Assembly (NCBI RefSeq): GCF_000336815.1
Contig: NZ_AOLG01000008.1
Span: 299,237 to 363,236, forward strand
DNA from: Haloferax prahovense DSM 18310
GTDB lineage: Archaea; Halobacteriota; Halobacteria; Halobacteriales; Haloferacaceae
DNA length: 64,000 nt
Direction: 5' to 3'
Shown: one piece after another, positions 8,884 through 17,159 of the stretch
Layout of the letters: each line of letters opens with the position of its first letter
How positions within the stretch are numbered: the stretch's first letter is position 1
Notes under the pieces: generated by a model
Seen by the model: only the letters and a program-made list of their open reading frames with translations
The model's database searches: none
What the model was told of the DNA's origin: nothing
Program-made: the position numbers and the translations under genes

Positions 8884-10290
8884 TCAGGTGTCGGGCTCGA
8901 CTTCCGCTTCCTCGTCGCCGCCGTTCTCGTCGTCGCCGTTGCCGTCGGCGGCTTCGATGCCTGAGTTGGTTCGGATGCGCGCTTTCATGATGCGCGTGTT
9001 GTCGACCTGCTCGATGCGGATGACGATGTCGTTGTAGCTGATTTCCTCGCCTTCCTCGACGAGACGACCGGCGCGGTTGAAGATGAAGCCGGCGAGCGTC
9101 TCGAACTCCTCGCCCTCGGGGAGTTCGATGTCGAGCATCTCGTTGACCTCGTCGATGTTGACCTCGCCGCGGACGAGGTAGGTGTTCTCGTCGACCGACT
9201 CGAACGGCTCTTCCTCGTCGCCTTCGAGGATGTCGCCGACGATTTCCTCGACCATGTCTTCGAGGGTGATGAGCCCCTCCGTGGTCCCGAACTCGTCGAT
9301 GACGACGACCATCTGCATCCGCGTATCTTGCATCTCGGCCATGAGTTCGTCGACGTTCTTCGACTCGGGCACGTGGAGCGTCGGCGAGACGATGTCGGCG
9401 ATGCCGACGCCGCGTTCGCCGTAGTACTTCTCGCGGACGAGGTTCCGGATGTTGACGATACCGATGATGTTGTCGAGGTTACCGTCGTACACGGGGACTC
9501 GCTCGTGGTCGGCCTGCACGCACGTCTCGATGGCCTCGTCGATGGTTGCGTCCTTCGGGACGGCGGTCATGTCGAGGCGCGGGGTCATGACCTCCTTCGC
9601 GATCGTCGAATTGAACCGGAAGATGCGGTCGAGCATCTCGCGTTCTTCCTCCTCGATGACGCCCTCGCGCTCGCCTGTCTCGATGAGGTTCTGAATCTCG
9701 TCGCGGGTGACGTAGGTCGTCTCGATGGCGGTCTGACCGCCGGTGACCTTGTTGATGACGCGGGTCAGGTAGTCGAAGAAGACGACGAGCGGGAGCAACA
9801 GCAGCTCGGCGTATTTCAGGGGCCGCGCGATGCGGAGGGACCACGACTCGGTGTTTTCGACCGCGTAGGACTTCGGCGCGCTCTCGCCGAACAGCAGGAC
9901 GATCGCCGTAATCCCGAACGTCGCGATTGCGACCGCCTCTCCCTGTTGGAAGCCGACGAAGACGAGCAGCCCGGTCGATATCGAAGACATCGCGATGTTC
10001 GCGATGTTGTTTCCGACCAGAATGGTCACGAGAAGCCGGTGCGGGTCGTCCTTGAGCGCTTTCACCCGCTCCGCGCCCGGTACACCGTCTTCGACCATCG
10101 AGTCGACGCGGTGTTTTGCGAGCGAGAACATCGCAATCTCGGACGAGGAGAAGAACGCCGAGAGGCCGATCAGGACGATGATTCCGATCACGCCGAGGAC
10201 CGTTATCGTCGTGTCGTCCAGCGGAATGTTCGAGACCTGTGCGGCCGCGAGTGTCGTGGCTGGTGGTAACTGTAGCGGCGGCAAACCCAT
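8884..10290 (-). CDS. CNNM/CorC-HlyC family membrane protein with CBS pair
   Basis: A 468-residue protein of the CNNM (DUF21) family. Residues about 25-195 hold the membrane domain with FFSSSEIAMFSLAKHRV and LLFGESAPKSYAVENTE, both conserved signature segments. Two CBS domains follow (about 220-345; EVMTPRLDMTAVPKDATIDE and QMVVVIDEFGTTEGLITLED), then a CorC_HlyC domain (about 360-440) and an acidic tail. Family members act in Mg2+ or Na+ transport. The ATG at 10290 is 27-35 nt from the TATA-like CTTAATTCC (10317-10325), so the mRNA is likely leaderless. Confidence 0.93.
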   Translation of the reverse strand: MGLPPLQLPPATTLAAAQVSNIPLDDTTITVLGVIGIIVLIGLSAFFSSSEIAMFSLAKHRVDSMVEDGVPGAERVKALKDDPHRLLVTILVGNNIANIAMSSISTGLLVFVGFQQGEAVAIATFGITAIVLLFGESAPKSYAVENTESWSLRIARPLKYAELLLLPLVVFFDYLTRVINKVTGGQTAIETTYVTRDEIQNLIETGEREGVIEEEEREMLDRIFRFNSTIAKEVMTPRLDMTAVPKDATIDEAIETCVQADHERVPVYDGNLDNIIGIVNIRNLVREKYYGERGVGIADIVSPTLHVPESKNVDELMAEMQDTRMQMVVVIDEFGTTEGLITLEDMVEEIVGDILEGDEEEPFESVDENTYLVRGEVNIDEVNEMLDIELPEGEEFETLAGFIFNRAGRLVEEGEEISYNDIVIRIEQVDNTRIMKARIRTNSGIEAADGNGDDENGGDEEAEVEPDT

Positions 10291-10462
10291 GTAACTACAC
10301 TGTCTTGCGCGGGACCGGAATTAAGAGTTGCCCTCGATCCCCTCTCGGTCGGCGTCTCGTCCGCCCTCGCTGGTCCGGTCGGCGAACCGACGGCGAACCG
10401 ATATTGCGGCGCGGATGCCCGCGAGCGAAGGGCTTAGGCGACGCTCTTCCCAACAGCCGCCC

Positions 10463-10726
10463 ATGGCAGACGAGCAACCGGCGATTACGCTGTACCGACT
10501 GCAGGCGTGCCCGTACTGCGAGCGGGTCGTCCGCACGCTCGACGACCAGGGCCTCGCCTACCAGTCGCGGTTCGTCGAGCCGATGCATTCCGACCGGAAC
10601 GTCGTCAAGCGCGTCTCGGGCAAGCGCTCGGTCCCGGCCATCGTGGACGACAACACCGGCGTCACGATGTCCGAGTCGGCGAACATCGTCGAGTACCTCG
10701 AAAACACCTACGGGGAGGGTGCCTGA
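10463..10726 (+). CDS. Glutaredoxin-like protein, 87 aa
   Basis: A single thioredoxin-fold domain with the redox motif CPYC (C16, C19), the cis-proline segment RSVPAIVDD and the C-terminal helix SANIVEYLENTYG shared by glutaredoxins and the N-terminal domain of glutathione transferases. Haloarchaea use gamma-glutamylcysteine in place of glutathione, so that is the likely thiol partner (inference). A TATA-like GGCTTAGG at about 10431-10438 lies 27 nt before the ATG. Its stop overlaps the start of the next gene (TGATG), which also has a thioredoxin fold. Confidence 0.92.
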   Translation: MADEQPAITLYRLQACPYCERVVRTLDDQGLAYQSRFVEPMHSDRNVVKRVSGKRSVPAIVDDNTGVTMSESANIVEYLENTYGEGA

Positions 10727-11232
10727 TGGTCGACTTCGACGTCGTCGACCTCCCCGACCACGACGCGCCGGCGACGGGCGACACCGCCCCGGACTTCACC
10801 CGCCCGCTCGTCAACGACGAGTTCTGGGAGGACGCGTCCCTCTCGGACCTCACCGACGACGGCCCCGTCCTCCTCGTGTTCCACACGATGGCGGGCGCGT
10901 TCCCGGCGACGTACGTCTGGAACGAACTCCGCGACCGCGGCGTCCCGGAGGACGTGCAGGCGGTCGGCGTCTCAATCTCGTCGCCCTACGAGCACAAGGC
11001 GTTCCTCGAAGAACGCGACGTGGACGCCCGACTGTTCTCTGACCCCGCGGCCGACGTCGCGGCCGACTACGACCTCGAACACGACCTCGACGGGATGGCC
11101 GGCGTCACCGAACACCGCCCCGCCGTGTTCCTCCTCGACGAGGAGCGGACGGTCCAGTACCGCTGGGTCGCCGCCGAGTGGCCGGATTTCCCGGACTACG
11201 AGGAACTCGCTGACGCGCTCGCCGGCCTGTAA
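10726..11232 (+). CDS. Redoxin/peroxiredoxin-fold protein without any cysteine
   Basis: A 168-residue peroxiredoxin-type protein. GDTAPDFTRPLVNDEFWEDA is the usual N-terminal strand region, followed by VLLVFHTMAGAFPATYVWNE where the family has the TxxC peroxidatic motif. Here that cysteine is missing, and the whole protein contains none. It starts inside the stop codon of the glutaredoxin gene (ATG at 10726), so the two are coupled. It may be a non-catalytic partner or chaperone-like protein; a sequencing error is unlikely because the frame is intact. Confidence 0.85.
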   Translation: MVDFDVVDLPDHDAPATGDTAPDFTRPLVNDEFWEDASLSDLTDDGPVLLVFHTMAGAFPATYVWNELRDRGVPEDVQAVGVSISSPYEHKAFLEERDVDARLFSDPAADVAADYDLEHDLDGMAGVTEHRPAVFLLDEERTVQYRWVAAEWPDFPDYEELADALAGL

Positions 11233-11354
11233 GTCCCGCCGCTCGAAGCGACGCACGCGGGCCGAGCCCTCGGCCCCGCCCGTACCGACCCGCGTGCCCC
11301 GCACGGAATCGCCGTTTCGTCACGCTTTTTCGCCCGTTGCCCGTCCGTTCGTCC

Positions 11355-11957
11355 ATGAGCGACGACGACGTACAGCGTGCCGCCGCCTCCATCCGCCGCG
11401 GCGAGGCGGTCGTCTACCCGACCGAGACGGTCTACGGCATGGGCGCGGACGCGACGAACGCCGACGCGGTCGAACGCGTCTTCGACATCAAGGGCCGCGA
11501 CCGAGACAAACCGCTTTCCGCCGGCTTCCCCGACGTGGACGCCGCGCTGGAGCACGTCGTCGCCGACGACCGCGAGGAGGCGTTTATGCGCCGGTTCCTC
11601 CCCGGGCCGGTGACGGTCGTCGTGGAACGACGCGACAGTCTGCCGGACGCACTCGTCGCCGGGAAAGAGCGCGTCGGCGTCCGCGTCCCCGACCACGAAC
11701 TCGCGCTCGCCCTCTTTCGCGCGTCCGGGACGCCCGTCACCGCGACCAGCGCCAACCGCTCCGGTACCGGGAGCATCACGCACCCCTCGCAGCTCTCCGA
11801 CGAGATTCGGGAGGCGGTCGCCGTCGTTCTCGACGGCGGGACGACGCCCGGCACCGAGAGCACCGTCGTCGACCCCGGCCGCGGCGTCGTCCACCGCCGC
11901 GGCGCGATGGCCGACGACATCGAGGCGTGGTTAGACGAACACGCCGCCGACGCGTAG
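11355..11957 (+). CDS. Sua5/YciO/YrdC family threonylcarbamoyl-AMP synthase
   Basis: A 200-residue YrdC-domain protein that would form threonylcarbamoyl-adenylate from Thr, bicarbonate and ATP for the t6A modification of tRNA. Visible motifs are VVYPTETVYGMGADA (24-38), KGRDRDKPLS (52-61), FLPGPVTVVV and TSANRSG. It lacks the extra C-terminal Sua5 domain, so it is the short YrdC type. The T-run CTTTTT at 11326-11331, 24-29 nt before the ATG, could serve as the promoter box. It stands alone, 122 bp after the redoxin gene. Confidence 0.92.
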   Translation: MSDDDVQRAAASIRRGEAVVYPTETVYGMGADATNADAVERVFDIKGRDRDKPLSAGFPDVDAALEHVVADDREEAFMRRFLPGPVTVVVERRDSLPDALVAGKERVGVRVPDHELALALFRASGTPVTATSANRSGTGSITHPSQLSDEIREAVAVVLDGGTTPGTESTVVDPGRGVVHRRGAMADDIEAWLDEHAADA

Positions 11958-12043
11958 CCCGACGGGCGTGCCAACGAGGCGACGCGTAGCAGGCGGCGTC
12001 GCCGCCGCGGCGACGAGCCTAACCTCACCGGCTGAGCCCCACC

Positions 12044-12721
12044 TCACCGACCGAGTAGCGACGCCAACGACCACGTTTTCACGCCGCACCGCTCCCGGTA
12101 GGCGCACGACTCGCACTTCGCGGAGTTCCGCAACCGCGACGGGACGAAGTCGAGGTCGCGGGCGATGCGGAGCGCCCGGCGGTAGGCCGCCTTGTTCCCC
12201 GTGGTGAGCCTGACCGTCCGCACGACGCCGACCGCCGGATACTCGACCAGCGCCCGCGGTATCGATGTTTCGCGCTCCCACGCGAGCGCCTTCGCCAGCG
12301 CGACGGCCCGGACGCGCTGGGGTTCCCAGACGCCGCGCTCGGGCGGTTCGCCCGGCGAGACGAGTGAAGGAACGGGCGGCTGGTCGTCGCCGGGCGACCG
12401 CACGAGTTTGTGCGCGATGCCGCGGCAGTCTTTCCCCGCGAGGAACACGTCACGGGCGACGGGGTCGGTGAGGGCGCCCCAGTCGTCGCGCTCGCGGAGT
12501 CGAGCGAGGTTCTCGCGGTACGCCGACGCCGACACCGAAATCGGACGCGCCGCGAGTTCGTCGCCGGGAGCGTCGAGCAGGTCGGGATACTCGAAGGCGA
12601 GCGAGCGAACCTCGCGGACCGCGGGCGGCGGCGCTCGGTCGTCGTCGCGGCGGGCGTAGTAGAGTTGTCGCGGACAGTACGCGGCGCGGGCGAGGTCGGA
12701 CGCGGCGACGAGGGAGGACAC
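12044..12721 (-). CDS. Solo Cas4-like Fe-S protein, nuclease residues apparently lost
   Basis: A 225-residue protein with the Cas4/DUF83 layout: an N-terminal cysteine in AARAAYCPRQLYYAR-type context (C16), and a C-terminal triplet in KCESCAYRERCG (C203, C206, C212), together a 4-Cys iron-sulfur site. The nuclease motifs look degenerate: the GxxD segment reads GIAHK (H104), the E-x-K strand reads VPSLVSPG, and the QxxxY-type helix begins QRVRAV. The start is GTG at 12721, 20-29 nt from the minus-strand TATA TTATCTGATAA. No cas genes or repeats are nearby. Confidence 0.8.
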   Translation of the reverse strand: MSSLVAASDLARAAYCPRQLYYARRDDDRAPPPAVREVRSLAFEYPDLLDAPGDELAARPISVSASAYRENLARLRERDDWGALTDPVARDVFLAGKDCRGIAHKLVRSPGDDQPPVPSLVSPGEPPERGVWEPQRVRAVALAKALAWERETSIPRALVEYPAVGVVRTVRLTTGNKAAYRRALRIARDLDFVPSRLRNSAKCESCAYRERCGVKTWSLASLLGR

Positions 12722-12859
12722 GGGACGGGCTGGCTCCGTTATCAGATAAGAAGGTTCGCGCGAGCGCGCCGCAGCGGCGGCGGGGCCGAACACCCGCACG
12801 CGTCGTCCGACTCGCCGCCGTGCGTGAATTAATACGGCCGCGCCCCTTGGCATACTGAC
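12722..12859. promoter_or_regulatory. Divergent leaderless promoters
   Basis: ATCAGATAAG at 12741-12750 is, on the minus strand, the TATA box of the Cas4-like gene (20-29 nt from its GTG). ATTAATAC at 12828-12835 is the plus-strand TATA box, 25-32 nt before the ATG at 12860. Both spacings predict leaderless transcripts, and the first one is what decides the GTG start of the Cas4-like gene. Confidence 0.7.
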
Positions 12860-14473
12860 ATGGCATCGACCGCCGCCGGCTCGTGGCTCCGGATGACGCG
12901 TCCCGAACTCGCCGTGTTCGTCTCCGGGGTCACGAGCATGGGTTTGGAGATTCTCGCCGGTCGGATGGTCGCCCCCGAGTTCGGCAGCAGCATCTACACG
13001 TGGGGAAGCATCATCGGCGTCTTCCTCGCGGCGCTGAGTCTCGGCTACCACCGCGGCGGGCAGCGGGCCGCAGAGGCCTCGAACGGCGCTCTCGTCCGCG
13101 TTTTCATCGGCACCGCGGCGTACATCGCGGGCGTCATCCTCCTCGGCGACCTGTTCATCCAGTCGACGACGAGCCTCCCTCTCCCGAGCCGATTCGCGTC
13201 GCTCCCGGCGATTACGCTCCTGTTCGGGCCGCCGACGTACTTCCTCGGCTTCATCAGCCCCTACGCGGCCGAACTCTCCGGGCGGTCCGACGTGGGCGCG
13301 GCGTCGGGCCACGTCTACGCCGTCGGCACCGTCGGCAGCATCATCGGCGCGTTCGCTACCACGTACTTTCTCATCCCCTCTCTGAGCGTCACCAACATCG
13401 GGCTCGTCTTCGGACTCATCTCGGTCGTGACGGCGCTCGCGCTCGCCCGCCCCGACATCGGCCGCGACGAGGCGGTCTGGAGCGTCGGTATCGCCGCCGT
13501 CCTCGTCCTCGCGTCTCTGACCGGCGGCATCGGCCTCGACTCCCGCGGAGCCACCGTCTACCACACCCAGACCGCCTACCAAGAGCTTCGCGTCGCCGAC
13601 GCGGGCGGGACGCGGACGCTCTACCTCGACGGCCAGCCCCACAGCGCGATGGACCTCGACGACCCGACGCGGCACGTCTTCGACTACACCTCGTACTTCC
13701 ACGTCCCCTTCCTCTTGTCCGACGACATCGACCGCGTGTTGTTCGTCGGCGGCGGCGGGTTCACCGGCCCGCGCGTGTTCTTGGAGAAGTACCCGAACGT
13801 GACGGTCGACGTGGTCGAACTCGACCCCGAAGTCGTCTCCGTCGCCGAGGAGTACTTCGGCGTCGAGGAGTCGCCGCGGCTCAACGTCCACACGATGGAC
13901 GGCCGGCAGTACCTCCGGGAGACGAACCGGACGTACGACCTCATCGTCCTCGACGCCTACCGGAAGGACAAGGTCCCGTTCCAACTGACGACCCAGGAGT
14001 TCATGCAGCTCACCGCGGACCGCCTCGACGAGGACGGCGTCCTGTTCGCCAACGTCATCTCCGCGCCGAGCGGCCCGGCTTCGCAGTTCTACCGCGCGGA
14101 GTACAAGACGATGCGGTCGGTCTACCCGCGGGTGTACAGCTTCCCCACCGCGGGGAGCGTCGTCGTCCAGAACATCGAGGTCGTGGCGACGAAAGACGAG
14201 ACGCTCGTGACGGCCGAGGAGCTACAGGCGCGCAACCAGCGCCGCGACATCGGCATCGACCTCGCGGCCGAACTCACGTCCTACCGGAACGACGAACCTA
14301 CCGGCGACGTGCCGCTTCTCACCGACGACCGCGCGCCCGTCGACAGTCTCCTGGACCCGATGGTCGGTCAGCGCTACGTCGTCCAGCGGACGAACGAGAC
14401 CGAACAACGCGAGGCCGACAGGAACGCAACCACTCGGGGTGCAGTTACCGGTACGGCCGTGAGGGCGGCGTAA
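12860..14473 (+). CDS. Membrane-embedded spermidine-synthase-like protein
   Basis: A 537-residue fusion. The N-terminal ~230 residues hold about seven to nine hydrophobic helices resembling an MFS-type half. The C-terminal half is a class I methyltransferase-like fold of the polyamine synthase family: VLFVGGGGFTGPRVFLEKYP (about 293-312) for nucleotide binding, DVVELDPEVVSVAEEYF, and LIVLDAYRKDKVPFQLTT (about 356-373), which carries the catalytic-type Asp. Such fusions are widespread but uncharacterised; aminopropyl transfer to a membrane or secreted substrate is a guess. TATA box at 12828-12835. Confidence 0.85.
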   Translation: MASTAAGSWLRMTRPELAVFVSGVTSMGLEILAGRMVAPEFGSSIYTWGSIIGVFLAALSLGYHRGGQRAAEASNGALVRVFIGTAAYIAGVILLGDLFIQSTTSLPLPSRFASLPAITLLFGPPTYFLGFISPYAAELSGRSDVGAASGHVYAVGTVGSIIGAFATTYFLIPSLSVTNIGLVFGLISVVTALALARPDIGRDEAVWSVGIAAVLVLASLTGGIGLDSRGATVYHTQTAYQELRVADAGGTRTLYLDGQPHSAMDLDDPTRHVFDYTSYFHVPFLLSDDIDRVLFVGGGGFTGPRVFLEKYPNVTVDVVELDPEVVSVAEEYFGVEESPRLNVHTMDGRQYLRETNRTYDLIVLDAYRKDKVPFQLTTQEFMQLTADRLDEDGVLFANVISAPSGPASQFYRAEYKTMRSVYPRVYSFPTAGSVVVQNIEVVATKDETLVTAEELQARNQRRDIGIDLAAELTSYRNDEPTGDVPLLTDDRAPVDSLLDPMVGQRYVVQRTNETEQREADRNATTRGAVTGTAVRAA

Positions 14474-14476
14474 GCG

Positions 14477-14737
14477 ATGGTTCACGACAGAATCCACGCG
14501 AGGGAACCGACCCACGACCGCGATCGCTGGACCGAGGGCGTCGTCGAGTCGGTCGCCGAACGCGACGGTCACTGGGTGGTCCGCGCGCGCCCGGCCCGGA
14601 ACGGACGCGAGGGAGACGATTCAGTCGAACTGGTCGTCACCCTCGCGGTCCGCGACCTGTTTCTCCGCCGGCTCGATGTCGCCGCCGGCGAGTCGCCCGT
14701 CGGCTGTCGGTTCTGGTACCGAAAGAAGCGACGGTAA
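14477..14737 (+). CDS. Conserved haloarchaeal protein, 86 aa, unknown
   Basis: Starts three bases after the stop of the spermidine-synthase-like gene and is probably in the same mRNA. The protein is a small, charged, soluble domain (WTEGVVESVAERDGHWVVRA, then VTLAVRDLFLRRLDVA) ending with a basic aromatic tail, GCRFWYRKKRR. The alternating pattern suggests a small beta barrel. No function recognised. Confidence 0.65.
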   Translation: MVHDRIHAREPTHDRDRWTEGVVESVAERDGHWVVRARPARNGREGDDSVELVVTLAVRDLFLRRLDVAAGESPVGCRFWYRKKRR

Positions 14738-14805
14738 CTCCGCGGCCGCGACCGCAAACTCGACCCGAGGGCCTGAAACACGGGTCGGCCGGGGGTCGAT
14801 GCCGG

Positions 14806-14997
14806 TTAGTTCGTCGTTTCGAGGGCTTTTTGATACATACGCGGCCCGGCGACGGCGGCCGTTCCGAGCACCATGAGCGAGGCACCGACGCCGAGGCGCT
14901 GCCCCGGGGCGACCGCGGACGCGACCACGCCGGTCACGACCGCGAGACCGGCGAGGAACATGACCCCGCCGAGGACATCGAGCGGCTGGATTGACAT
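14806..14997 (-). CDS. Small two-span membrane protein, 63 aa
   Basis: The chosen ATG at 14997 gives SIQPLDVLGGVMFLAGLAVV, a first hydrophobic helix, followed by VGASLMVLGTAAVAG as the second. A T/A-rich box (ACTTTTGAG on the minus strand) lies about 27 nt upstream. The upstream in-frame ATG at 15027 would add ten charged residues and has no promoter support. The gene lies just downstream of tRNA-Pro on the same strand. Function unknown. Confidence 0.65.
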   Translation of the reverse strand: MSIQPLDVLGGVMFLAGLAVVTGVVASAVAPGQRLGVGASLMVLGTAAVAGPRMYQKALETTN

Positions 14998-15105
14998 CTC
15001 TGTCGAGAGATTCCTCGCTCGTCTCAAAAGTCTTCTCGCCGTCGTCCTGCGATTCTCCGACGGTTGTCACTCTTTGGCTCATCACGTTGTTCTTCGCACA
15101 AAGAG

Positions 15106-15178
15106 TGGGACCGCCCGGATTTGAACCGGGGTCACGGGCACCCAAGGCCCGAAGTATACCAGGCTAACCCACGGTCCC
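15106..15178 (-). tRNA. tRNA-Pro (anticodon TGG)
   Basis: A 73-nt cloverleaf on the minus strand. The acceptor GGGACCG pairs with CGGTCCC, followed by discriminator A; the T-arm is CCCGG-TTCAAAT-CCGGG; the anticodon arm is CGGGC-CTTGGGT-GCCCG with TGG at positions 34-36. No intron is present and CCA is not encoded. A T/A-rich CCCTTTACTCC lies about 30 nt upstream and is a plausible TATA box. Confidence 0.97.
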
Positions 15179-15227
15179 GCACATACGACTCTCCCCGTCG
15201 CGGAGTAAAGGGTTTCGTTCCGCCCCG

Positions 15228-17084
15228 TCAGGTCAGGGGGAAGAAGTACGCGACGCCGAGCGTCGTCACGACCCCGAGGAGCAACTGTAGCGGGCCGCCG
15301 ACGCGGATGTAGTCCGTGAACTTGTAGCCGCCGGGGCCGTAGACGAACAGGTTCGTCTGGTAGCCGACGGGGGTCATGAAGGCCGTCGACGCCGCGAACA
15401 TGACCGCGAGGACGAACGAGAACGGGTCGGCTCCGAGGGTCGTCGCGGCCTCGATGGCGACGGGAATCATGAGCACGACGCTCGCGTTGTTCGAGATGAC
15501 GTTCGTCAGGAGCGCCGTCACGAAGTAGAACACGCCGAGGACCGCGATAAGGGGGAGGTAGTCGCCGGTCATCACGACCAGTTCGGCGAGGAGTTCGGCG
15601 GCCCCGGAGTTCTCCATCGCGATGCCGAGCGGGATGACGCCCGCGAGGAGGAAGATCACGTCCCACTGAACGGCGTCGTACAACTCGGTCGGCCGGAGAC
15701 ACTTCGTGGCGACCATGGCGAGCGCGCCGAGGAGCGCGGCGACGACGATGGGGAGAAAGTCGAGCGCGGCGAGCGCGACGACGCCGGCGACGATGCCGAC
15801 GGCGACCGGAATCTTCGATTCGCGGTAGTCGTGGCGCTCGATTTCCTGGGCGACGATGAAGTTGCGGTTGTTGTCGAGACGTTCGATGCTCTCGACGGTC
15901 GCCTGCACGAGCAGCGTGTCGCCGACGCGGAGCGGGAGGTTGTCCATCCGCCGGCGGATGAGTTCGCCGCCGCGACGGAGCGCGAGCACGGTCGCGTCGT
16001 ACCGCTGTCTGAAACTCGCCGAGGCGAGCGACTCGCCGACCAGCGCCGACCCCGGTGCGACGACGACCTCGACGAGGTTCTGGCCGCGGTCGGCGAGTTC
16101 GAGTTCGTCTTCGGTGACGGTCGCCGGCACGAGGTCGAGTCCCTCCACGTCGAGCAGTTCGACGAGCGTGTTGCGGTCGGTCCGGAGGGTGAACACGTCG
16201 CCCGGCTGAATCTCCTTCGGGCCGAGCGGTTCGAGGAAGACGCTCTCGCCGCGGATGAGTTGGAGGAGGTCCACGTCGAACTCGGTCTCGACGAGCGCCC
16301 GCTGGACCTGCTGGCCGACGAGCGGGGAGTCCTCGCGGACGACGACCTCGGTCAGGTACTCCGCCATCTCGAACTCCTCTGTCAGGTCGCGCCGGGGCTC
16401 GATTCGCGCCGGCGTGAGCCGCCGGCCGATTGTCATGAGGTAGACGACGCCGACGACCATGACCACCGCACCGAGCGCGGTGAACTCGAACATCGTGAAG
16501 GGCGCTTCGCCCGTGATGCGCGAGTAGACGTCGCTGGCGAGGATGTTGGTCGAGGTCCCGATGAGCGTCAGCATGCCGCCGAACATCGAGGCGTACGACA
16601 GCGGTAAGAGGAGCTTCGAGGGCGAGGTCCGCCCGCGTTCTGCGAGGTCGGTCACCATCGGCAACAGGATGGCGACCGCGGCGGTGTTGTTGATGAACCC
16701 GGAGATGGGGCCGACGAGGCCGACCGTCGCGCCGAGTTGTCGCAGTTCGCTATCGCCGGTGAACGTCGATATCTTCGCGCCCAGTAGCTGAATGATGCCG
16801 GTCCGCTGGACGCCCTCGCTGAGGATGAACATCGCGAGGACGGTCAGCGTCGCCGTGTTGGCGAACCCCGAGAGGGCGTCGCCGGGGTAGGATTCGAAGA
16901 GAACGATGGGCGCGCCGAGCATCCCCGCCGAGGCGAGCGCCTCCGAGGCGGGTTGAATCAGCATCAACGACACCATCACGCCGATTGCCGTCACGTCGAC
17001 CGGCACGGGTTCGGTCGCGAAAAACGCCAGCGCGACGAGGATGACGGCGAAGACGACGAGGATGTCCGGCGTTATCGCTACCAC
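15228..17084 (-). CDS. SLC13-type permease with two TrkA-C (RCK_C) domains
   Basis: A 618-residue membrane transporter. About five helices (1-215) include the SLC13/DASS signatures GFINNTAAVAILLPMV and IGTSTNILASDVY. Two RCK_C domains sit between the membrane halves (about 230-315 and 320-405; SPLVGQQVQRALVETEFDVD and GSALVGESLASASFRQRYDA). A second membrane half contains NVISNNASVVLMIPVA and MTPVGYQTNLFVYGPGGYKF. The family takes up sulfate, dicarboxylates or other anions with Na+, and RCK_C domains suggest ligand gating. The start is GTG at 17084. Substrate unknown. Confidence 0.92.
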   Translation of the reverse strand: MVAITPDILVVFAVILVALAFFATEPVPVDVTAIGVMVSLMLIQPASEALASAGMLGAPIVLFESYPGDALSGFANTATLTVLAMFILSEGVQRTGIIQLLGAKISTFTGDSELRQLGATVGLVGPISGFINNTAAVAILLPMVTDLAERGRTSPSKLLLPLSYASMFGGMLTLIGTSTNILASDVYSRITGEAPFTMFEFTALGAVVMVVGVVYLMTIGRRLTPARIEPRRDLTEEFEMAEYLTEVVVREDSPLVGQQVQRALVETEFDVDLLQLIRGESVFLEPLGPKEIQPGDVFTLRTDRNTLVELLDVEGLDLVPATVTEDELELADRGQNLVEVVVAPGSALVGESLASASFRQRYDATVLALRRGGELIRRRMDNLPLRVGDTLLVQATVESIERLDNNRNFIVAQEIERHDYRESKIPVAVGIVAGVVALAALDFLPIVVAALLGALAMVATKCLRPTELYDAVQWDVIFLLAGVIPLGIAMENSGAAELLAELVVMTGDYLPLIAVLGVFYFVTALLTNVISNNASVVLMIPVAIEAATTLGADPFSFVLAVMFAASTAFMTPVGYQTNLFVYGPGGYKFTDYIRVGGPLQLLLGVVTTLGVAYFFPLT

Positions 17085-17159
17085 GCGGTCACCGACGCGT
17101 CGGCGGCCAAAAAGCGTGCGGGATTCGGAATATCCGCCCCCGCTGAAGGCGTCCGGACG

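Noticed and set aside
11948-11990. 11-bp direct repeat CGACGCGTAGC at the end of the Sua5 gene
   Set aside because: Short, in GC-rich sequence, and without the hairpin element seen at the other duplicated gene ends; probably chance.
12044-12721. A CRISPR-Cas locus around the Cas4-like gene
   Set aside because: No repeat-spacer array, Cas1, Cas2 or effector gene is in the window. Solo Cas4-like genes are common in haloarchaea.
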